Shown: positions 18,052 through 27,880, counted from the first letter of the stretch. The stretch is DNA of 33,552 nt from Gordonia desulfuricans NBRC 100010 (GCF_001485495.1 NZ_BCNF01000013.1:1-33552); one strand, 5' to 3'. Notes: generated by a model from the sequence alone, not told the origin. A program made the numbers and translations.

Positions 18052-19410
18052 GTGCAGCGTCGAATCATGGGTATCGAGACCGAGTTCGGTGTCACGTGCA
18101 CCTTCCACGGTCACCGTCGGCTGAGTCCGGACGAGGTGGCGCGCTACCTGTTCCGGCGGGTGGTGTCGTGGGGCCGGTCGTCCAACGTTTTCCTCCAGAA
18201 CGGTGCCCGGCTGTATCTCGACGTTGGGTCGCATCCGGAGTACGCGACCGCCGAGTGCGACGGGCTGATCCAGCTGATCAACCACGACCGCGCCGGTGAG
18301 CTCGTGCTGGAGGACCTCCTGGTCGACGCCGAACAGCGCCTGGCCGACGAGGGTATCGGCGGCGACATCTACCTGTTCAAGAACAACACCGACTCCGCGG
18401 GCAACTCGTACGGCTGCCACGAGAACTATCTCGTCGTGCGGGCCGGCGAGTTCTCCCGGATCTCCGATGTGCTGCTGCCGTTCCTGGTGACCCGGCAGCT
18501 GATCTGCGGGGCGGGCAAGGTCCTGGCCACGCCGAAGGCCGCGACCTTCTGCCTGTCACAGCGTGCCGAGCACATCTGGGAGGGCGTGTCGTCGGCCACC
18601 ACGCGGTCACGGCCGATCATCAACACGCGCGACGAGCCGCACGCCGACGCCGAGAAGTACCGCCGCCTGCACGTGATCGTCGGCGACTCGAACATGGCCG
18701 AGATGACCACCATGCTCAAGGTCGGCTCGGCGACACTCGTGCTGGAGATGATCGAGGCCGGTGTCGCATTCCGGGATTTCGCCCTCGACAATCCGATCCG
18801 CGCGATCCGCGAGGTCAGCCACGATCCCACCGGGCGTCGTCCGGTGCGGCTGGCCGGGGGTCGGCAGGCGACCGCATTGGAGATCCAGCGCGAATACCAC
18901 GCGCGTGCCGTCGAGCATCTGGTCAACCGGCAGCCGGATCCGGAGATGGACATGGTGGTCGACCTGTGGGGCCGGGTGCTCGACGCGGTCGAGGCCGACG
19001 ACTTCTCCAAGGTCGACACCGAGATCGACTGGGTGATCAAGCGCAAACTGTTCCAGCGCTATCAGGACCGGTACTCGATGGAGCTGTCGGATCCGAAGAT
19101 CGCGCAGCTCGACCTCGCCTTCCACGACATCAAGCGCGGACGCGGCGTGTTCGACCTGCTCACCCGCAAGGGACTGGTCCGGCGGGCCACCACCGACGAG
19201 ACGATCGCCACCGCGGTCAACGAGCCACCCCAGACCACCCGGGCGAAGCTGCGTGGCGACTTCATCTCGGCCGCGCAGAAGGCCGGGCGTGACTTCACCG
19301 TCGACTGGGTGCATCTGAAGCTCAACGATCAGGCGCAACGCACCGTCCTGTGCAAGGACCCGTTCCGCAGTGTGGACGAGCGCGTCGATCGCCTGATCGC
19401 CTCCATGTGA
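18052..19410 (+). CDS. pafA: Pup-protein ligase
   Basis: PafA forms the isopeptide bond between the C-terminal Glu of Pup and a substrate lysine, using ATP. The 452 residues equal the M. tuberculosis protein length. N-terminal MGIETEFGV holds the Mg-binding Glu9 and Glu11; [11 protein letters not shown] holds Asp57, the position of the catalytic base. It is paralogous to Dop and shares [10 protein letters not shown], but lacks the Dop-loop. The C-terminal domain (from about 380) carries AKLRGDFI and the Pup-groove region. GTG 18052 lies 88 nt after prcA with a TAGGGT hexamer 6 nt before it, suggesting its own leaderless transcript. The TGA overlaps a possible upstream start of pafB. Confidence 0.98.
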   Translation: MQRRIMGIETEFGVTCTFHGHRRLSPDEVARYLFRRVVSWGRSSNVFLQNGARLYLDVGSHPEYATAECDGLIQLINHDRAGELVLEDLLVDAEQRLADEGIGGDIYLFKNNTDSAGNSYGCHENYLVVRAGEFSRISDVLLPFLVTRQLICGAGKVLATPKAATFCLSQRAEHIWEGVSSATTRSRPIINTRDEPHADAEKYRRLHVIVGDSNMAEMTTMLKVGSATLVLEMIEAGVAFRDFALDNPIRAIREVSHDPTGRRPVRLAGGRQATALEIQREYHARAVEHLVNRQPDPEMDMVVDLWGRVLDAVEADDFSKVDTEIDWVIKRKLFQRYQDRYSMELSDPKIAQLDLAFHDIKRGRGVFDLLTRKGLVRRATTDETIATAVNEPPQTTRAKLRGDFISAAQKAGRDFTVDWVHLKLNDQAQRTVLCKDPFRSVDERVDRLIASM

Positions 19411-19414
19411 GCCG

Positions 19415-19420
19415 TAGGGT
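19415..19420 (+). promoter_or_regulatory. Predicted -10 element, leaderless pafB mRNA
   Basis: TAGGGT, 7 nt before GTG 19428, in the 17-nt space between pafA stop and pafB start. The hexamer is the same as at pafA. Confidence 0.5.
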
Positions 19421-19427
19421 CACAGGC

Positions 19428-20441
19428 GTGGCAACCAAGTCTTCCGCGACGCGGATCTCGAAGGTGGAGCGTCAGCTCAATCTGGTGATCTGTCTGCTGA
19501 CGACGCGTCAGTACGTGACCGCCGACTACATCCGACGCAACGTGGCCGGCTATCAGGACGACGACCGGTCCGTCGAGGCGTTCAACCGGATGTTCGAGCG
19601 CGACAAGACCGAACTGCGGGAGCTCGGCATCCCGCTGGTCACCGGACAGTCGGTGGGTGGGCACGGCAGCGACGGCTACCGGATCAACCGGGACAGCTAC
19701 GACCTGCCCGACATCACCCTGGATCGTGACGAGGCCGCCGCGATCGCCATGGCCGCGGCGCTGTGGGACACCCCGGAGATCTCGGCGATCTCACAGACCG
19801 CGGTGCTCAAGCTCCGCGCCGCCGGATTCGATGTCCGCGCCGAGGACGAGATCGGTGTGTCCGCTGCCGACTCCACCCGGTCGATGGGATCGGAGACGAG
19901 TCTGGGGGCCCTGCTCGCCGCGATCGACGCCCAGCAGGCGGTCACCTTCACCTATCGCGCGGGCAGCACCGCGGCCGGCATGACCCGCACCCTCGAACCG
20001 TGGGGTGTGGTGACCCATCGCGGACGCTGGTACGTCGTCGGCCACGATCGTGGTCGCGCCGACACCCGAACATTCCGGTTGAGCCGTATCTCGGAGGTCA
20101 CCCCGATCGCCGAACCTGATCCGGTGGCGGTGCCCGAGGGGACCGATCTGCAGGCGATCGTCACCGCGGCGGTCGATTCCGCGGTCGGTTCCGACGGCCG
20201 CGTCGCCGGTATCTGGGTGGCCGCCGGCCGTGCCGCCGGGCTGCGTCGCCTGGCCCGTGCCGCCCGGCCCCACACCGTCGACGGTGAGCAGGGTTCGCTG
20301 CTCGACATCGAGATCAGGTCGCTGTCGGCGCTGACCCGGCTGGTCCTCGGCGCCGGTGCCGACGCCGTGGTGCTGTCGCCGCCGGAACTGCGCACGGCCG
20401 TGATCACCGCACTCGACGAGCTGACCGGGGTGCAGGCGTGA
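19428..20441 (+). CDS. pafB: WYL-domain transcription regulator PafB
   Basis: PafB acts with PafC as a transcription activator of the LexA-independent DNA-damage response in mycobacteria. The 337-residue protein has an N-terminal winged helix-turn-helix (about 10-75, with LICLLTTRQYVTADYIRRNV-like helices) and a central WYL domain (about 165-235) containing EPWGVVTHRGRWYVVGHD and FRLSRI, the ligand-sensing patch. A C-terminal WCX extension follows. GTG 19428 is preferred: the homologous N-terminus begins there and TAGGGT lies 7 nt upstream. A longer in-frame GTG at 19407 overlaps the pafA stop and would add 7 residues. It overlaps pafC by 4 nt. Confidence 0.95.
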   Translation: MATKSSATRISKVERQLNLVICLLTTRQYVTADYIRRNVAGYQDDDRSVEAFNRMFERDKTELRELGIPLVTGQSVGGHGSDGYRINRDSYDLPDITLDRDEAAAIAMAAALWDTPEISAISQTAVLKLRAAGFDVRAEDEIGVSAADSTRSMGSETSLGALLAAIDAQQAVTFTYRAGSTAAGMTRTLEPWGVVTHRGRWYVVGHDRGRADTRTFRLSRISEVTPIAEPDPVAVPEGTDLQAIVTAAVDSAVGSDGRVAGIWVAAGRAAGLRRLARAARPHTVDGEQGSLLDIEIRSLSALTRLVLGAGADAVVLSPPELRTAVITALDELTGVQA

Positions 20442-21424
20442 TGGCCATCGCACAACCGTCCCGGCTGAACCGGCTCCTCGCACTCGTCCCGTACTTCCTG
20501 GCCCGCAACGGGATCTCGGTCGAGCAGGCATCCGCCGACCTCGGCGTCACCCCGAAGCAACTCACCAAGGACCTCGAGCAGCTGTTCGTCTGCGGACTGC
20601 CCGGGTACTACCCGGACGACCTGATCGAACTCGAGTTCAGCGAAGGCCACGTCCACGTCGGCTTCACCGCCGGGATGGACCGACCCCTGCGGCTCACCCC
20701 GAGCGAGGCCAGCATCCTGCTGATCGCGTTGCGCGCATTGCTGGACACCCCCGGTGCCGTCGACCGTGAGGCGGCAGGCCGCGCGATCGCGAAGATCGAA
20801 CTGGCGGTCGGATCACCGGCGTTCGGGCCGGGACGGCTGTCGGTGGCCGCACCCGCCGCGGGCGTGGGGGAGAGCACCGAGGAACCTCGCTACCGTGCGG
20901 TTCGGGAGGCCGTCCGCGAGCACCGCGCGCTGGAGATCGACTACTACTCGGCCTCGCGCGACACCGTGGCACGGCGGATCGTCGACCCGATCTCGCTCGA
21001 GGCGGTGGAGAGCCACACATATCTGCAGGCCTGGTGTCGCAGCAGCGAGGGCATCCGGCTGTTCCGGTTCGACCGGATCGATGCGGCCACCGTCCTCGAC
21101 GAGGCGGCCGCCCCGCCGGCCGCGGCGGGGCCGATGCAGTCGCCGATCCTGTCGGAGAACCCCGGCCTGCCGTCGGTGGTGATCGAGATGGATCCCGAGG
21201 CGCAGTGGATTCTCGACTACTACGACCTCGAACCGGTGGAGAACCTCACCGATCGCACGGATCCGTCGGCACCGGTCCGCGCCCGCCTCGTCTACGGTTC
21301 GGCGGAGTGGCTGACCCGGTTCCTGCTCGGGTTCGCCGGTCGGGTGCGAGCGGTCGACGAACCGGACATCGGTCGGGCCGTTGCCGAGCACGCCAGGCGG
21401 GCCCGAGCGCGCTACGATAGTTGA
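20438..21424 (+). CDS. pafC: WYL-domain transcription regulator PafC
   Basis: Partner and paralogue of PafB. The 328-residue protein has an N-terminal HTH region ([20 protein letters not shown], then [19 protein letters not shown]) and a WYL domain at about 155-225 with [25 protein letters not shown] and FRFDRI. The final part ([19 protein letters not shown]) is the WCX-type C-terminus. GTGATGG at the junction gives two adjacent starts (GTG 20438 overlapping the pafB stop, ATG 20441). The overlap implies equal production of the two subunits, as expected for a heterodimer. The tatA promoter probably lies in its last codons. Confidence 0.95.
   Translation: MMAIAQPSRLNRLLALVPYFLARNGISVEQASADLGVTPKQLTKDLEQLFVCGLPGYYPDDLIELEFSEGHVHVGFTAGMDRPLRLTPSEASILLIALRALLDTPGAVDREAAGRAIAKIELAVGSPAFGPGRLSVAAPAAGVGESTEEPRYRAVREAVREHRALEIDYYSASRDTVARRIVDPISLEAVESHTYLQAWCRSSEGIRLFRFDRIDAATVLDEAAAPPAAAGPMQSPILSENPGLPSVVIEMDPEAQWILDYYDLEPVENLTDRTDPSAPVRARLVYGSAEWLTRFLLGFAGRVRAVDEPDIGRAVAEHARRARARYDS
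21413..21418 (+). promoter_or_regulatory. Predicted -10 element of tatA inside the end of pafC
   Basis: TACGAT at 21413 gives a TSS near 21425 and a 25-nt leader with an AAAGGGG Shine-Dalgarno before ATG 21450. Confidence 0.4.
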
Positions 21425-21449
21425 CGAGACGAATCAAAGGGGCTTTCCG

Positions 21450-21707
21450 ATGGGTGCATTGTCGTGGTGGCATTGGGTGATCGTGCTGGTCGTCCTGGTG
21501 CTGCTGTTCGGTTCCAAGAAGCTGCCCGACGCGGCACGCGGTCTGGGACAGTCGCTGAGGATCTTCAAGAGCGAGGTCCAGGAGATGCAGAAGGACGGCA
21601 CCACCGAGGCGCCGTCGTCGCAGGTCGAGGCGCCGCGTGAGCTGCCCGCCTCGGACAAGTCGGTGGACGCCAGTTCGGTGACCGACAACACGAAGAAGTC
21701 CGCCTAG
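21450..21707 (+). CDS. tatA: Sec-independent (twin-arginine) translocase subunit TatA
   Basis: An 85-residue subunit that forms the pore-like assembly of the Tat export path. One N-terminal membrane helix ([19 protein letters not shown]) is followed by the conserved hinge [20 protein letters not shown], an amphipathic helix, and an acidic/Ser-rich tail. ATG 21450 has AAAGGGG upstream and begins the family sequence; upstream codons of the open frame overlap pafC and are not part of it. tatC follows after 10 nt, forming the usual mycobacterial tatAC pair. Confidence 0.97.
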   Translation: MGALSWWHWVIVLVVLVLLFGSKKLPDAARGLGQSLRIFKSEVQEMQKDGTTEAPSSQVEAPRELPASDKSVDASSVTDNTKKSA

Positions 21708-21717
21708 GCGAAGCCCG

Positions 21718-22689
21718 GTGCGGATTCCGTTCGACCCGAGGCGCCGCAAACACAAGATCAACCCCGACGGCACCATGCCGTTGGTGGAGCATCTGCAGGA
21801 GTTGCGGTACCGCCTGCTCATCTCACTGGCCGCGATCGTCGTCACGACGATCTTCGGTTTCGTCTGGTACTCCCACGGCATCCCCGGCATCGGGTCCCTC
21901 GGTGACCTGCTCCGGGAGCCGTACTGCTCGCTGCCCGCGTCGTCGCGTGCCACGCTGACCCCCGACGACAGCTGTCGTCTGCTCGCGACCGGTCCGTTCG
22001 ACCAGTTCATGCTGCGCCTGCAGGTCGCGCTGACCGCCGGGCTGGTCCTGGCCTGTCCGGTCTGGCTGTATCAGCTGTGGCAGTTCATCACCCCGGGGCT
22101 GCACCAGAACGAACGCAAGTACGCGATCAGCTTCGTCAGTGCCGCGGCGATCCTGTTCGTCGCCGGTGCGGTGCTGGCCTACCTGGTGGTCGCGAAGGCC
22201 TTCCACTTCCTGCTGACCGTGGGCAACGACGTACAGGTCACCGCGCTCGCCGGCGACCAGTATTTCGGCTTCATGATCCACCTGCTGATCATCTTCGGCG
22301 TCAGCTTCGAGCTGCCGTTGCTGATCGTGGCGTTGAACCTGGTCGGTGTGCTCACCTACGCGAGGCTCAAGGCGTGGCGACGCGGCCTGATCTTCACCAT
22401 GTTCGTCTTCGCCGCGATCGTCACCCCGGGTCAGGATCCGTTCACGATGCTGGCGTTGGCTCTCGCGCTGACGATCCTGCTCGAGGTCGCGATCCAGATC
22501 GCACGGCTCAACGACCGCCGTCGGGGTCGGGCGAGCTCGGACTGGGCCGGGTTGTCCGACGACGAGGCGAGCCCGCTGCCCGAACCGTCCGCACGCCCCA
22601 CCGCGTCGACCATCCCCGCCGCGACACCGGCACCGTCGCCGGCGCGGACCTCGGTGCGTGACCGCGCCACCTTCGACGACGTGCTCTGA
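21718..22689 (+). CDS. tatC: Twin-arginine translocase subunit TatC
   Basis: The receptor for twin-arginine signal peptides, an integral membrane protein. The 323 residues contain the family's N-terminal [20 protein letters not shown], with the Glu used in signal recognition, and six membrane helices (for example [58 protein letters not shown]). [21 protein letters not shown] covers the last helices. A long Pro/Ala-rich cytoplasmic tail from about residue 270 is typical of actinobacterial TatC. GTG start 10 nt after tatA. Confidence 0.97.
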   Translation: MRIPFDPRRRKHKINPDGTMPLVEHLQELRYRLLISLAAIVVTTIFGFVWYSHGIPGIGSLGDLLREPYCSLPASSRATLTPDDSCRLLATGPFDQFMLRLQVALTAGLVLACPVWLYQLWQFITPGLHQNERKYAISFVSAAAILFVAGAVLAYLVVAKAFHFLLTVGNDVQVTALAGDQYFGFMIHLLIIFGVSFELPLLIVALNLVGVLTYARLKAWRRGLIFTMFVFAAIVTPGQDPFTMLALALALTILLEVAIQIARLNDRRRGRASSDWAGLSDDEASPLPEPSARPTASTIPAATPAPSPARTSVRDRATFDDVL

Positions 22690-22740
22690 GCCGATCACCC
22701 ACAACCGGGTGTGCCGCGGAAGCAGGCCGCGAGCGGCGCA

Positions 22741-22775
22741 TCACCTCCGGCACGCGCATCCGGTGCCGGAGGTGA
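22741..22775 (+). promoter_or_regulatory. Perfect 12-bp hairpin holding the helY Shine-Dalgarno
   Basis: TCACCTCCGGCA (22741-22752) is fully complementary to TGCCGGAGGTGA (22764-22775), loop 11 nt. The 3' arm contains GGAGGTGA, a full anti-Shine-Dalgarno match, one base before ATG 22777. It may mask the ribosome site of helY, or act as the terminator of tatC; no T-tract follows. Confidence 0.6.
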
Positions 22776-22776
22776 C

Positions 22777-25644
22777 ATGCTGGAGGCGATGACTTCCAGC
22801 GACCATGTTCTCGAGCAGCCCGCTGTCCCGACCGCGTTCGACGAGTTCGCCGAACGGCTCGACTTCCGTCTCGACGATTTCCAGAGCCGTGCCTGCCGCG
22901 CCCTCGAATCCGGGCACGGGGTGCTGGTGTGCGCGCCGACCGGTGCCGGCAAGACGATCGTCGGCGAGTTCGCGGTGCACCTGGCCCTCGCGGGCGGCAC
23001 GAAGTGCTTCTACACCACGCCGATCAAGGCGCTGAGCAACCAGAAGTACCACGACCTCGTCGAGGTGCACGGGGAGGCCGCGATCGGCCTGCTCACCGGC
23101 GACACCTCGATCAACTCCGACGCCCCGATCGTGGTGATGACCACCGAGGTGGTCCGCAACATGATCTACGCCCGGTCACCGGCGCTGCGCGGGCTGTCGC
23201 ATGTCGTGATGGACGAGGTGCACTTCCTCGCCGACCGCTTCCGCGGTGCGGTGTGGGAGGAGGTGATCCTGCATCTGGAACCGTCGGTGCGGGTGGTCAG
23301 CCTGTCGGCCACGGTCAGCAATGCCGAGGAGTTCGGTGACTGGATCCAGACCGTCCGCGGCGACACCACCGTCATCGTCGACGAACACCGGCCGGTGCCG
23401 CTCTCGCAGCACATGCTCGTCGGCAACCGCCTGTTCGACCTGTTCGATCCGCATCCCGATGGGCACGGTGGCCGTGCCAAGGTGAACCCCGAGCTCAAGC
23501 GCCACATCCGGCACAAGATCCTGCTCGCCGAGGAGCACGACGACCGGCGCGGCGGACGGCGGTCGGGACGGGGCCGCGGTGGTGGCCGGGGCGGAGGACT
23601 GCCGCGGCCGCAGGTGGTCGCCCGGCTGGAACGGGAGGGACTGCTCCCGGCGATCGGGTTCATCTTCAGTCGCGTCGGCTGCGACGCCGCACTCGCCCAG
23701 TGTCTGCGCTCGGGACTGCACCTGCTGACCCCCGAACAGGTCGCCGAGGTCGACGAGGTGGTCGACCGGCACCTGACCGAACTCTCCCCGGCCGACGCCG
23801 ACATCCTCGGCGTCGAGGAGTGGCGGGCCGGCCTGCGGCGCGGCTTCGCCGCACACCACGCGGGTCTGCTCCCGACCTTCCGGCACACCGTCGAGGAACT
23901 GTTCGTCCGCGGTCTGGTGCGGATGGTGTTCGCCACCGAGACGCTGGCGCTCGGGATCAACATGCCGGCCCGGTCGGTGGTCCTCGAGCGGCTCGTCAAG
24001 TTCAACGGCGAGGCGCACGTCGATCTCAGTCCCGGCGAGTTCACCCAGCTCACCGGCCGCGCCGGGCGCCGCGGGATCGACGTGGAGGGCCACGCCGTGG
24101 TGGTGTGGACCCCCGAGATCGTCCCCGAACAGGTCGCCGGACTGGCCGGTGCGCGCACCTTCCCGCTGCGCAGTTCGTTCGCCCCCGAGTACAACATGGC
24201 GGTCAATCTGCTCGGCCGCCTCGGTCTCGAGGGGTCGCGCGACCTGCTCAACCGTTCGTTCGCACAGTTCCAGGCCGACCGCTCGGTGGTGGGCGATGCC
24301 CGCAAACTCGACGAGCAGTCGGTCCGGCTGCGGCGTCTCGACGTACAACTGATCACCGCCGCCGAGATGCGGGGGATCGATCCCGGCGTGGTCACCGGTG
24401 GCCCCGACGGCCCCGACGACCCGGACGCCGACCACTCTCATGGCGACGGCCCGGACGGTGACGACCCGTACCGGGGCTTCCTCGGGTACATCACACTGCG
24501 CGAGGACATTCGCCGCCGGGAGCGGGAGGTGCGATTCGAGCGACGCACCAACACCCACGAGAACATCGCCGCCGAACTCGCCGCGCTCAAGCGCGGCGCG
24601 GTGATCGGGCTGCAGGGCGGTCGCCATCGCGGTCTCGCGGTGGTCCTCGAGACCGCCGGGCAGCCGGCCGACCCCCGACCGCTGGTGCTCGTCGAGGACG
24701 GCTGGTGTGGGCGCGTCGGAGTCCGTGACTTCGTCAACCCGCCCGAGGTGCTCGGCGGGATGCGGTTGCCCAAGAACCCCGACCGCCGCACCGGCCGCGG
24801 CCGGCGCGACCTCGCGTCGGCGTTGCGCTCGACCGGGATCGAGGTTCCCAAGGGCCGCAGTCGCAAACGGGCCACCGCCGGTGAGGACGCCGAGCTGGTC
24901 CGGCTGCGGCAACGGCTCCGCGCACATCCGGCGCACACGATCGACGGAGCCGACGACCTGTTCCGGCTCGCCGAACAGCGCAACCGGGTGCTGCGCGACA
25001 TCGTCAACATCGAACGCCGGATCGGCGAACGCACGTCCACCCTCGGGGTGACCTTCGACCACATCGTCGGGGTGCTCAGCGAACTCGGCTACGTCGAGTA
25101 CGTGAAGGGCGCCGTCCAGGTGACGCCCACCGGCCGGTTACTCAGCCGGATCTACAGTGAGAGCGACCTGCTGGTCACCGAGTGCATCCGTGCCGGGGTC
25201 TGGGACCGGCTCGGTCCCGCCGACCTCGCCGCCGTGGTCGCGTCGATGGTGTTCGAGTCACGCCGCGAGTCCTACTCCGGTGCCGACGCCATGCCGGGTA
25301 ACACCGCGCTGCGGACGGCGATCGCCGAGACCGTCGAGATCTGGCGCGACCTCACCACGGTCGAGAACCGCCATCGCGTCACACCCACCCGTGAACCCGA
25401 CACCGGTTTCTCGATCGCCGTGTCGTTGTGGGTGTCGGGGCGTTCGCTCGCCGAATCGCTCGCCGCGGCCGGTGAACGCGGGCAGTTGCTGTCCCCGGGC
25501 GACTTCGTCCGCTGGAACCGGCAGGTGGTCGATCTCCTCGAACAGATCCGTCTCGGTGTGGGCGACGATTCCCCGCTCGCCGCCTCGGCACGATCGGCGG
25601 TCGGTTCGATCCGACGAGGCGTGGTGGCCGCAGAACTCAGCTGA
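22777..25644 (+). CDS. helY: DEAD/DEAH-box RNA helicase, Ski2/HelY family
   Basis: A superfamily-2 helicase of 955 residues related to yeast Ski2/Mtr4 and M. tuberculosis HelY (906). Motif I is APTGAGKT at about 53-60, motif II DEVH at 146-149, motif III SLSATVSN, and motif VI QLTGRAGRRGIDVEG. A basic Gly/Arg linker (about 260-285) interrupts the core, and the C-terminal half ends in a DSHCT-type domain (VTECIRAGVWDRLGPADLAA, then RWNRQVVDLLEQI). Likely role: ATP-driven RNA remodelling or decay. Start is uncertain: ATG 22777 follows GGAGGTGA, ATG 22789 follows GGAGG more closely and matches the homologue N-terminus, and the frame is open to GTG 22711. Downstream of tatC as in mycobacteria. 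Confidence 0.94.
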   Translation: MLEAMTSSDHVLEQPAVPTAFDEFAERLDFRLDDFQSRACRALESGHGVLVCAPTGAGKTIVGEFAVHLALAGGTKCFYTTPIKALSNQKYHDLVEVHGEAAIGLLTGDTSINSDAPIVVMTTEVVRNMIYARSPALRGLSHVVMDEVHFLADRFRGAVWEEVILHLEPSVRVVSLSATVSNAEEFGDWIQTVRGDTTVIVDEHRPVPLSQHMLVGNRLFDLFDPHPDGHGGRAKVNPELKRHIRHKILLAEEHDDRRGGRRSGRGRGGGRGGGLPRPQVVARLEREGLLPAIGFIFSRVGCDAALAQCLRSGLHLLTPEQVAEVDEVVDRHLTELSPADADILGVEEWRAGLRRGFAAHHAGLLPTFRHTVEELFVRGLVRMVFATETLALGINMPARSVVLERLVKFNGEAHVDLSPGEFTQLTGRAGRRGIDVEGHAVVVWTPEIVPEQVAGLAGARTFPLRSSFAPEYNMAVNLLGRLGLEGSRDLLNRSFAQFQADRSVVGDARKLDEQSVRLRRLDVQLITAAEMRGIDPGVVTGGPDGPDDPDADHSHGDGPDGDDPYRGFLGYITLREDIRRREREVRFERRTNTHENIAAELAALKRGAVIGLQGGRHRGLAVVLETAGQPADPRPLVLVEDGWCGRVGVRDFVNPPEVLGGMRLPKNPDRRTGRGRRDLASALRSTGIEVPKGRSRKRATAGEDAELVRLRQRLRAHPAHTIDGADDLFRLAEQRNRVLRDIVNIERRIGERTSTLGVTFDHIVGVLSELGYVEYVKGAVQVTPTGRLLSRIYSESDLLVTECIRAGVWDRLGPADLAAVVASMVFESRRESYSGADAMPGNTALRTAIAETVEIWRDLTTVENRHRVTPTREPDTGFSIAVSLWVSGRSLAESLAAAGERGQLLSPGDFVRWNRQVVDLLEQIRLGVGDDSPLAASARSAVGSIRRGVVAAELS

Positions 25645-25697
25645 GCGAGCGGGACCCGGCCGGAGTATCCCGATGGGGAAGACACCATCCGACCGAC

Positions 25698-25715
25698 ACC
25701 ACGCCGACGCGTGGT
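25698..25715 (+). terminator. Hairpin after helY
   Basis: ACCACGC (25698-25704) pairs with GCGTGGT (25709-25715) around CGAC, 54 nt after the helY stop and upstream of the next promoter. No T-tract. Confidence 0.4.
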
Positions 25716-25747
25716 CTCGAGTCGGTGTCTGTGCCCGATTGCTGCGG

Positions 25748-25753
25748 TACGGT
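25748..25753 (+). promoter_or_regulatory. Predicted -10 element of the DUF4333 gene
   Basis: TACGGT gives a TSS near 25760 and a leader of about 40 nt with a GGGAGA Shine-Dalgarno before ATG 25801. No clear -35. Confidence 0.35.
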
Positions 25754-25800
25754 TGCGCACAGCAGTACGCCGGAGTGCTCCGACCAGAGGCGGGAGACAG

Positions 25801-26730
25801 ATGAGCCACCCGAACGACCCGAATGCGCCCAGCACTCCGACACCGGGGGGAGACGGCGAGGAGCGCACGGAGGTCGTGCAGGTCCCGGGCACGCCGCCCG
25901 GAGGCAACCCGCCCGCCGCACCCGCCCCGCCGACAACGGTGACCCCGCCCCCGGGATATGCCCCGCCGGGGTACACACCGCCGCCCGGACCGGCAGGCAA
26001 TCCGTACGGTGCCCCGGCCCAGGGTGCGCCGGGACAGTACAACCCGACCCAGATTTCACCGACCGGTCCACCTTCCCAGCCGGGCTATGGCGCTGATCCC
26101 GGGCAGCAGGCGGCCTACGGACAGCCCGGTGGTTATGGACAGCCCGCCGGTTACGGCGCGCCGGCCGGCTACGGTCAGCAGCCCCAGGATCCGTCCGCGT
26201 ACCCCGGGACCCCGTCGTATCCGGGGGCACCGGCGAACGCCGGCTACGGTCAGTCGAGTCAGCCCGGTACCGCCGGATTCGGGCAGTTCGCCCAGCCCGG
26301 CCAACCAGGACAGGGTCAACCGGGTCAGGGACAACCGGGACAGGGACAACCGGGTCAGTTCGGGTACGGCCAACCCGGTGACCAGTTCGCCGGTATGGCC
26401 ACCCAGCCCCAGAAGAAGGGCCTGTGGCGTGTGCTCATCGGGGTCGGTGCGCTGCTGATCGTCGCCGCGGTGGCGATAGTGGTGACCGGCTGGCTGTGGT
26501 GGTGGCCCCGTGAACTCGACCAGAACGCCGCCCAGGACGGCGTGAAGAACGTCCTGGTCGAGCAGTACAAGATCGACAACGTCTCCGATGTCAGTTGCCC
26601 GTCCGGACAGCGGGTGAAACAGGGCAGCTCCTTCACCTGCTCACTCACCGTCGGCGGCCAGAAGCAACAGGTCAAGGTGACCTTTCTCGACGACGACGGC
26701 AAGTACGAGGTCGCCCGTCCGACCAGCTGA
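25801..26730 (+). CDS. Membrane protein with Pro/Gly/Gln-rich N-terminus and DUF4333 domain (Rv2091c-like)
   Basis: A 309-residue protein of unknown function. Residues 1-205 are low-complexity, rich in Pro, Gly, Gln and Tyr, with [13 protein letters not shown] repeats and a GQGQP tandem. One membrane helix ([23 protein letters not shown] region, about 208-232) follows a basic PQKKG, so the low-complexity part is predicted inside the cell and the C-terminus outside. The last 70 residues match DUF4333: [18 protein letters not shown] has two Cys that could pair outside the membrane. Same place as Rv2091c next to helY in M. tuberculosis. It converges with the exonuclease gene across a strong terminator. 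Confidence 0.88.
   Translation: MSHPNDPNAPSTPTPGGDGEERTEVVQVPGTPPGGNPPAAPAPPTTVTPPPGYAPPGYTPPPGPAGNPYGAPAQGAPGQYNPTQISPTGPPSQPGYGADPGQQAAYGQPGGYGQPAGYGAPAGYGQQPQDPSAYPGTPSYPGAPANAGYGQSSQPGTAGFGQFAQPGQPGQGQPGQGQPGQGQPGQFGYGQPGDQFAGMATQPQKKGLWRVLIGVGALLIVAAVAIVVTGWLWWWPRELDQNAAQDGVKNVLVEQYKIDNVSDVSCPSGQRVKQGSSFTCSLTVGGQKQQVKVTFLDDDGKYEVARPTS
26308..26352 (+). repeat. Three 15-bp in-frame units coding for GQGQP
   Basis: Units of 15 bp start at 26308, 26323 and 26338 and differ mainly at codon third bases (GGA/GGT/GGG), with a truncated fourth copy from 26353. The silent variation shows that the peptide is kept. Part of the low-complexity region of the DUF4333 protein. Confidence 0.8.
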
Positions 26731-26734
26731 TCCG

Positions 26735-26771
26735 ACACCCGCCCCGACGCGAGATGCGCCGGGGCGGGTGT
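26735..26771. terminator. Bidirectional terminator between the DUF4333 and exonuclease genes
   Basis: ACACCCGCCCCG (26735-26746) pairs perfectly with CGGGGCGGGTGT (26760-26771); inner CGC/GCG shortens the loop to GAGAT. It lies between two convergent stops, 4 nt from one and 2 nt from the other. Confidence 0.8.
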
Positions 26772-26773
26772 GG

Positions 26774-27754
26774 TCAGCGTGCCGGTGTGAAATCCCAGCC
26801 CAGCGCCGTGGAAAGCCGGGTGACCGAGGCGCCGATGCCGAGTTCGGTGACGAGGTCGGCCAGGCGGGCCGGGTCCGCCGGTGCCGACGGCAGGGTGTCG
26901 GGACCGCTGGTGACGGTGTCGGCATCGGTGCGGACGAACACCACCGGACGCGCCACCCCGAGGTAGTCACCGGCCGCGATCATCGCCTTGCGAGGACGCG
27001 TCGCCAAGCCCGATCCGGGATCGGCGGCGGCCGCCTCCAGGGCGTCGAGGTCGCCGTATTCGCTGATCAGCTTCGCGGCGGTCTTCTCGCCGATACCGGC
27101 CACCCCGGGCAGCCCGTCGGACGGGTCACCGCGCAGGATCGACATCTCGGCATAGGCGGAGCCGGCGCGGGCCGCCGGTACCGCATACTTCTCGGCCACC
27201 TCGACCGGACCCATCAGCTCCGCCTTGGCCAGGCCGCGGCCGACGTAGAGCACGCGCACCGCCACCGGGTCGTCGGTCACCACCTGCAACAGGTCGCGGT
27301 CACCACTGACCACCAGCACCGGATCGGTGGTCTCGGCGAACGCCAGGGTGCCGATCACGTCGTCGGCCTCGCAGCCCTGCGCGCCCGATGTGGCGATCCC
27401 GGCGGCGCCGAGCACGTCCATGATCATGTCGACCTGCGGGGTCAGGGTGTCGGGTACCTCCTCGACGTCGGCACCCGCACGATGGCCGTCGGCGGCGACG
27501 GGCGCGGCCTGTGCCACCCGATGCGCTTTGTACGACGGGATCAGCTCGGTGCGGAACGCCGGTCGCCAGTCCAGGTCGAGGCACACCACGAGCCGACTCG
27601 GGGACTCGCGGTTCACCAGATTCGCGATGGTGTCGACGAACCCGCGGACCGCGTTCACCGGGCGGCCGTCCGGTGCGGTCATCTTCTCCGGCAGGGCGTA
27701 GAACGAGCGGAACCACAGGCTGGCCCCGTCGAGCAACATCAGCGATCCGGTCAT
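26774..27754 (-). CDS. 5'-3' exonuclease (FEN/Pol I N-terminal family, Rv2090-like)
   Basis: A stand-alone structure-specific nuclease of 326 residues, homologous to the 5'-3' exonuclease domain of DNA polymerase I. Acidic metal-site motifs are visible: [19 protein letters not shown] at the N-terminus, [23 protein letters not shown], and [20 protein letters not shown], the last holding the helix-3-turn-helix DNA-binding element. The arch-region [12 protein letters not shown] is present. Such proteins process flaps and RNA primers; here it would act beside the polI gene elsewhere in the genome. GTG 27760 is two codons upstream of ATG 27754; ATG is chosen. Divergent from pepE, with 139 nt between. 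Confidence 0.93.
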   Translation of the reverse strand: MTGSLMLLDGASLWFRSFYALPEKMTAPDGRPVNAVRGFVDTIANLVNRESPSRLVVCLDLDWRPAFRTELIPSYKAHRVAQAAPVAADGHRAGADVEEVPDTLTPQVDMIMDVLGAAGIATSGAQGCEADDVIGTLAFAETTDPVLVVSGDRDLLQVVTDDPVAVRVLYVGRGLAKAELMGPVEVAEKYAVPAARAGSAYAEMSILRGDPSDGLPGVAGIGEKTAAKLISEYGDLDALEAAAADPGSGLATRPRKAMIAAGDYLGVARPVVFVRTDADTVTSGPDTLPSAPADPARLADLVTELGIGASVTRLSTALGWDFTPAR

Positions 27755-27880
27755 GCCCACACTCTCTCATCCCGCGCCGACACACTCGTCATCCCGGCCC
27801 GATCGGCCCGTCCCGGCGCCGGGCCCGACACGCGGTCATCGCGGCCCGACATGCGGTCCGAGGATCGGCATGCCGGCGCG

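Noticed and set aside
23176-25062. A 628-codon reverse frame inside helY
   Set aside because: Antisense shadow of a strongly supported helicase gene, with no recognisable motif.
25721-25753. PafBC-type promoter motif (GTCGGTG) before the DUF4333 gene
   Set aside because: GTCGGTG at 25721 is present, but the distance to TACGGT is 20 nt rather than the about 8 nt expected for the RecA-NDp-type motif.
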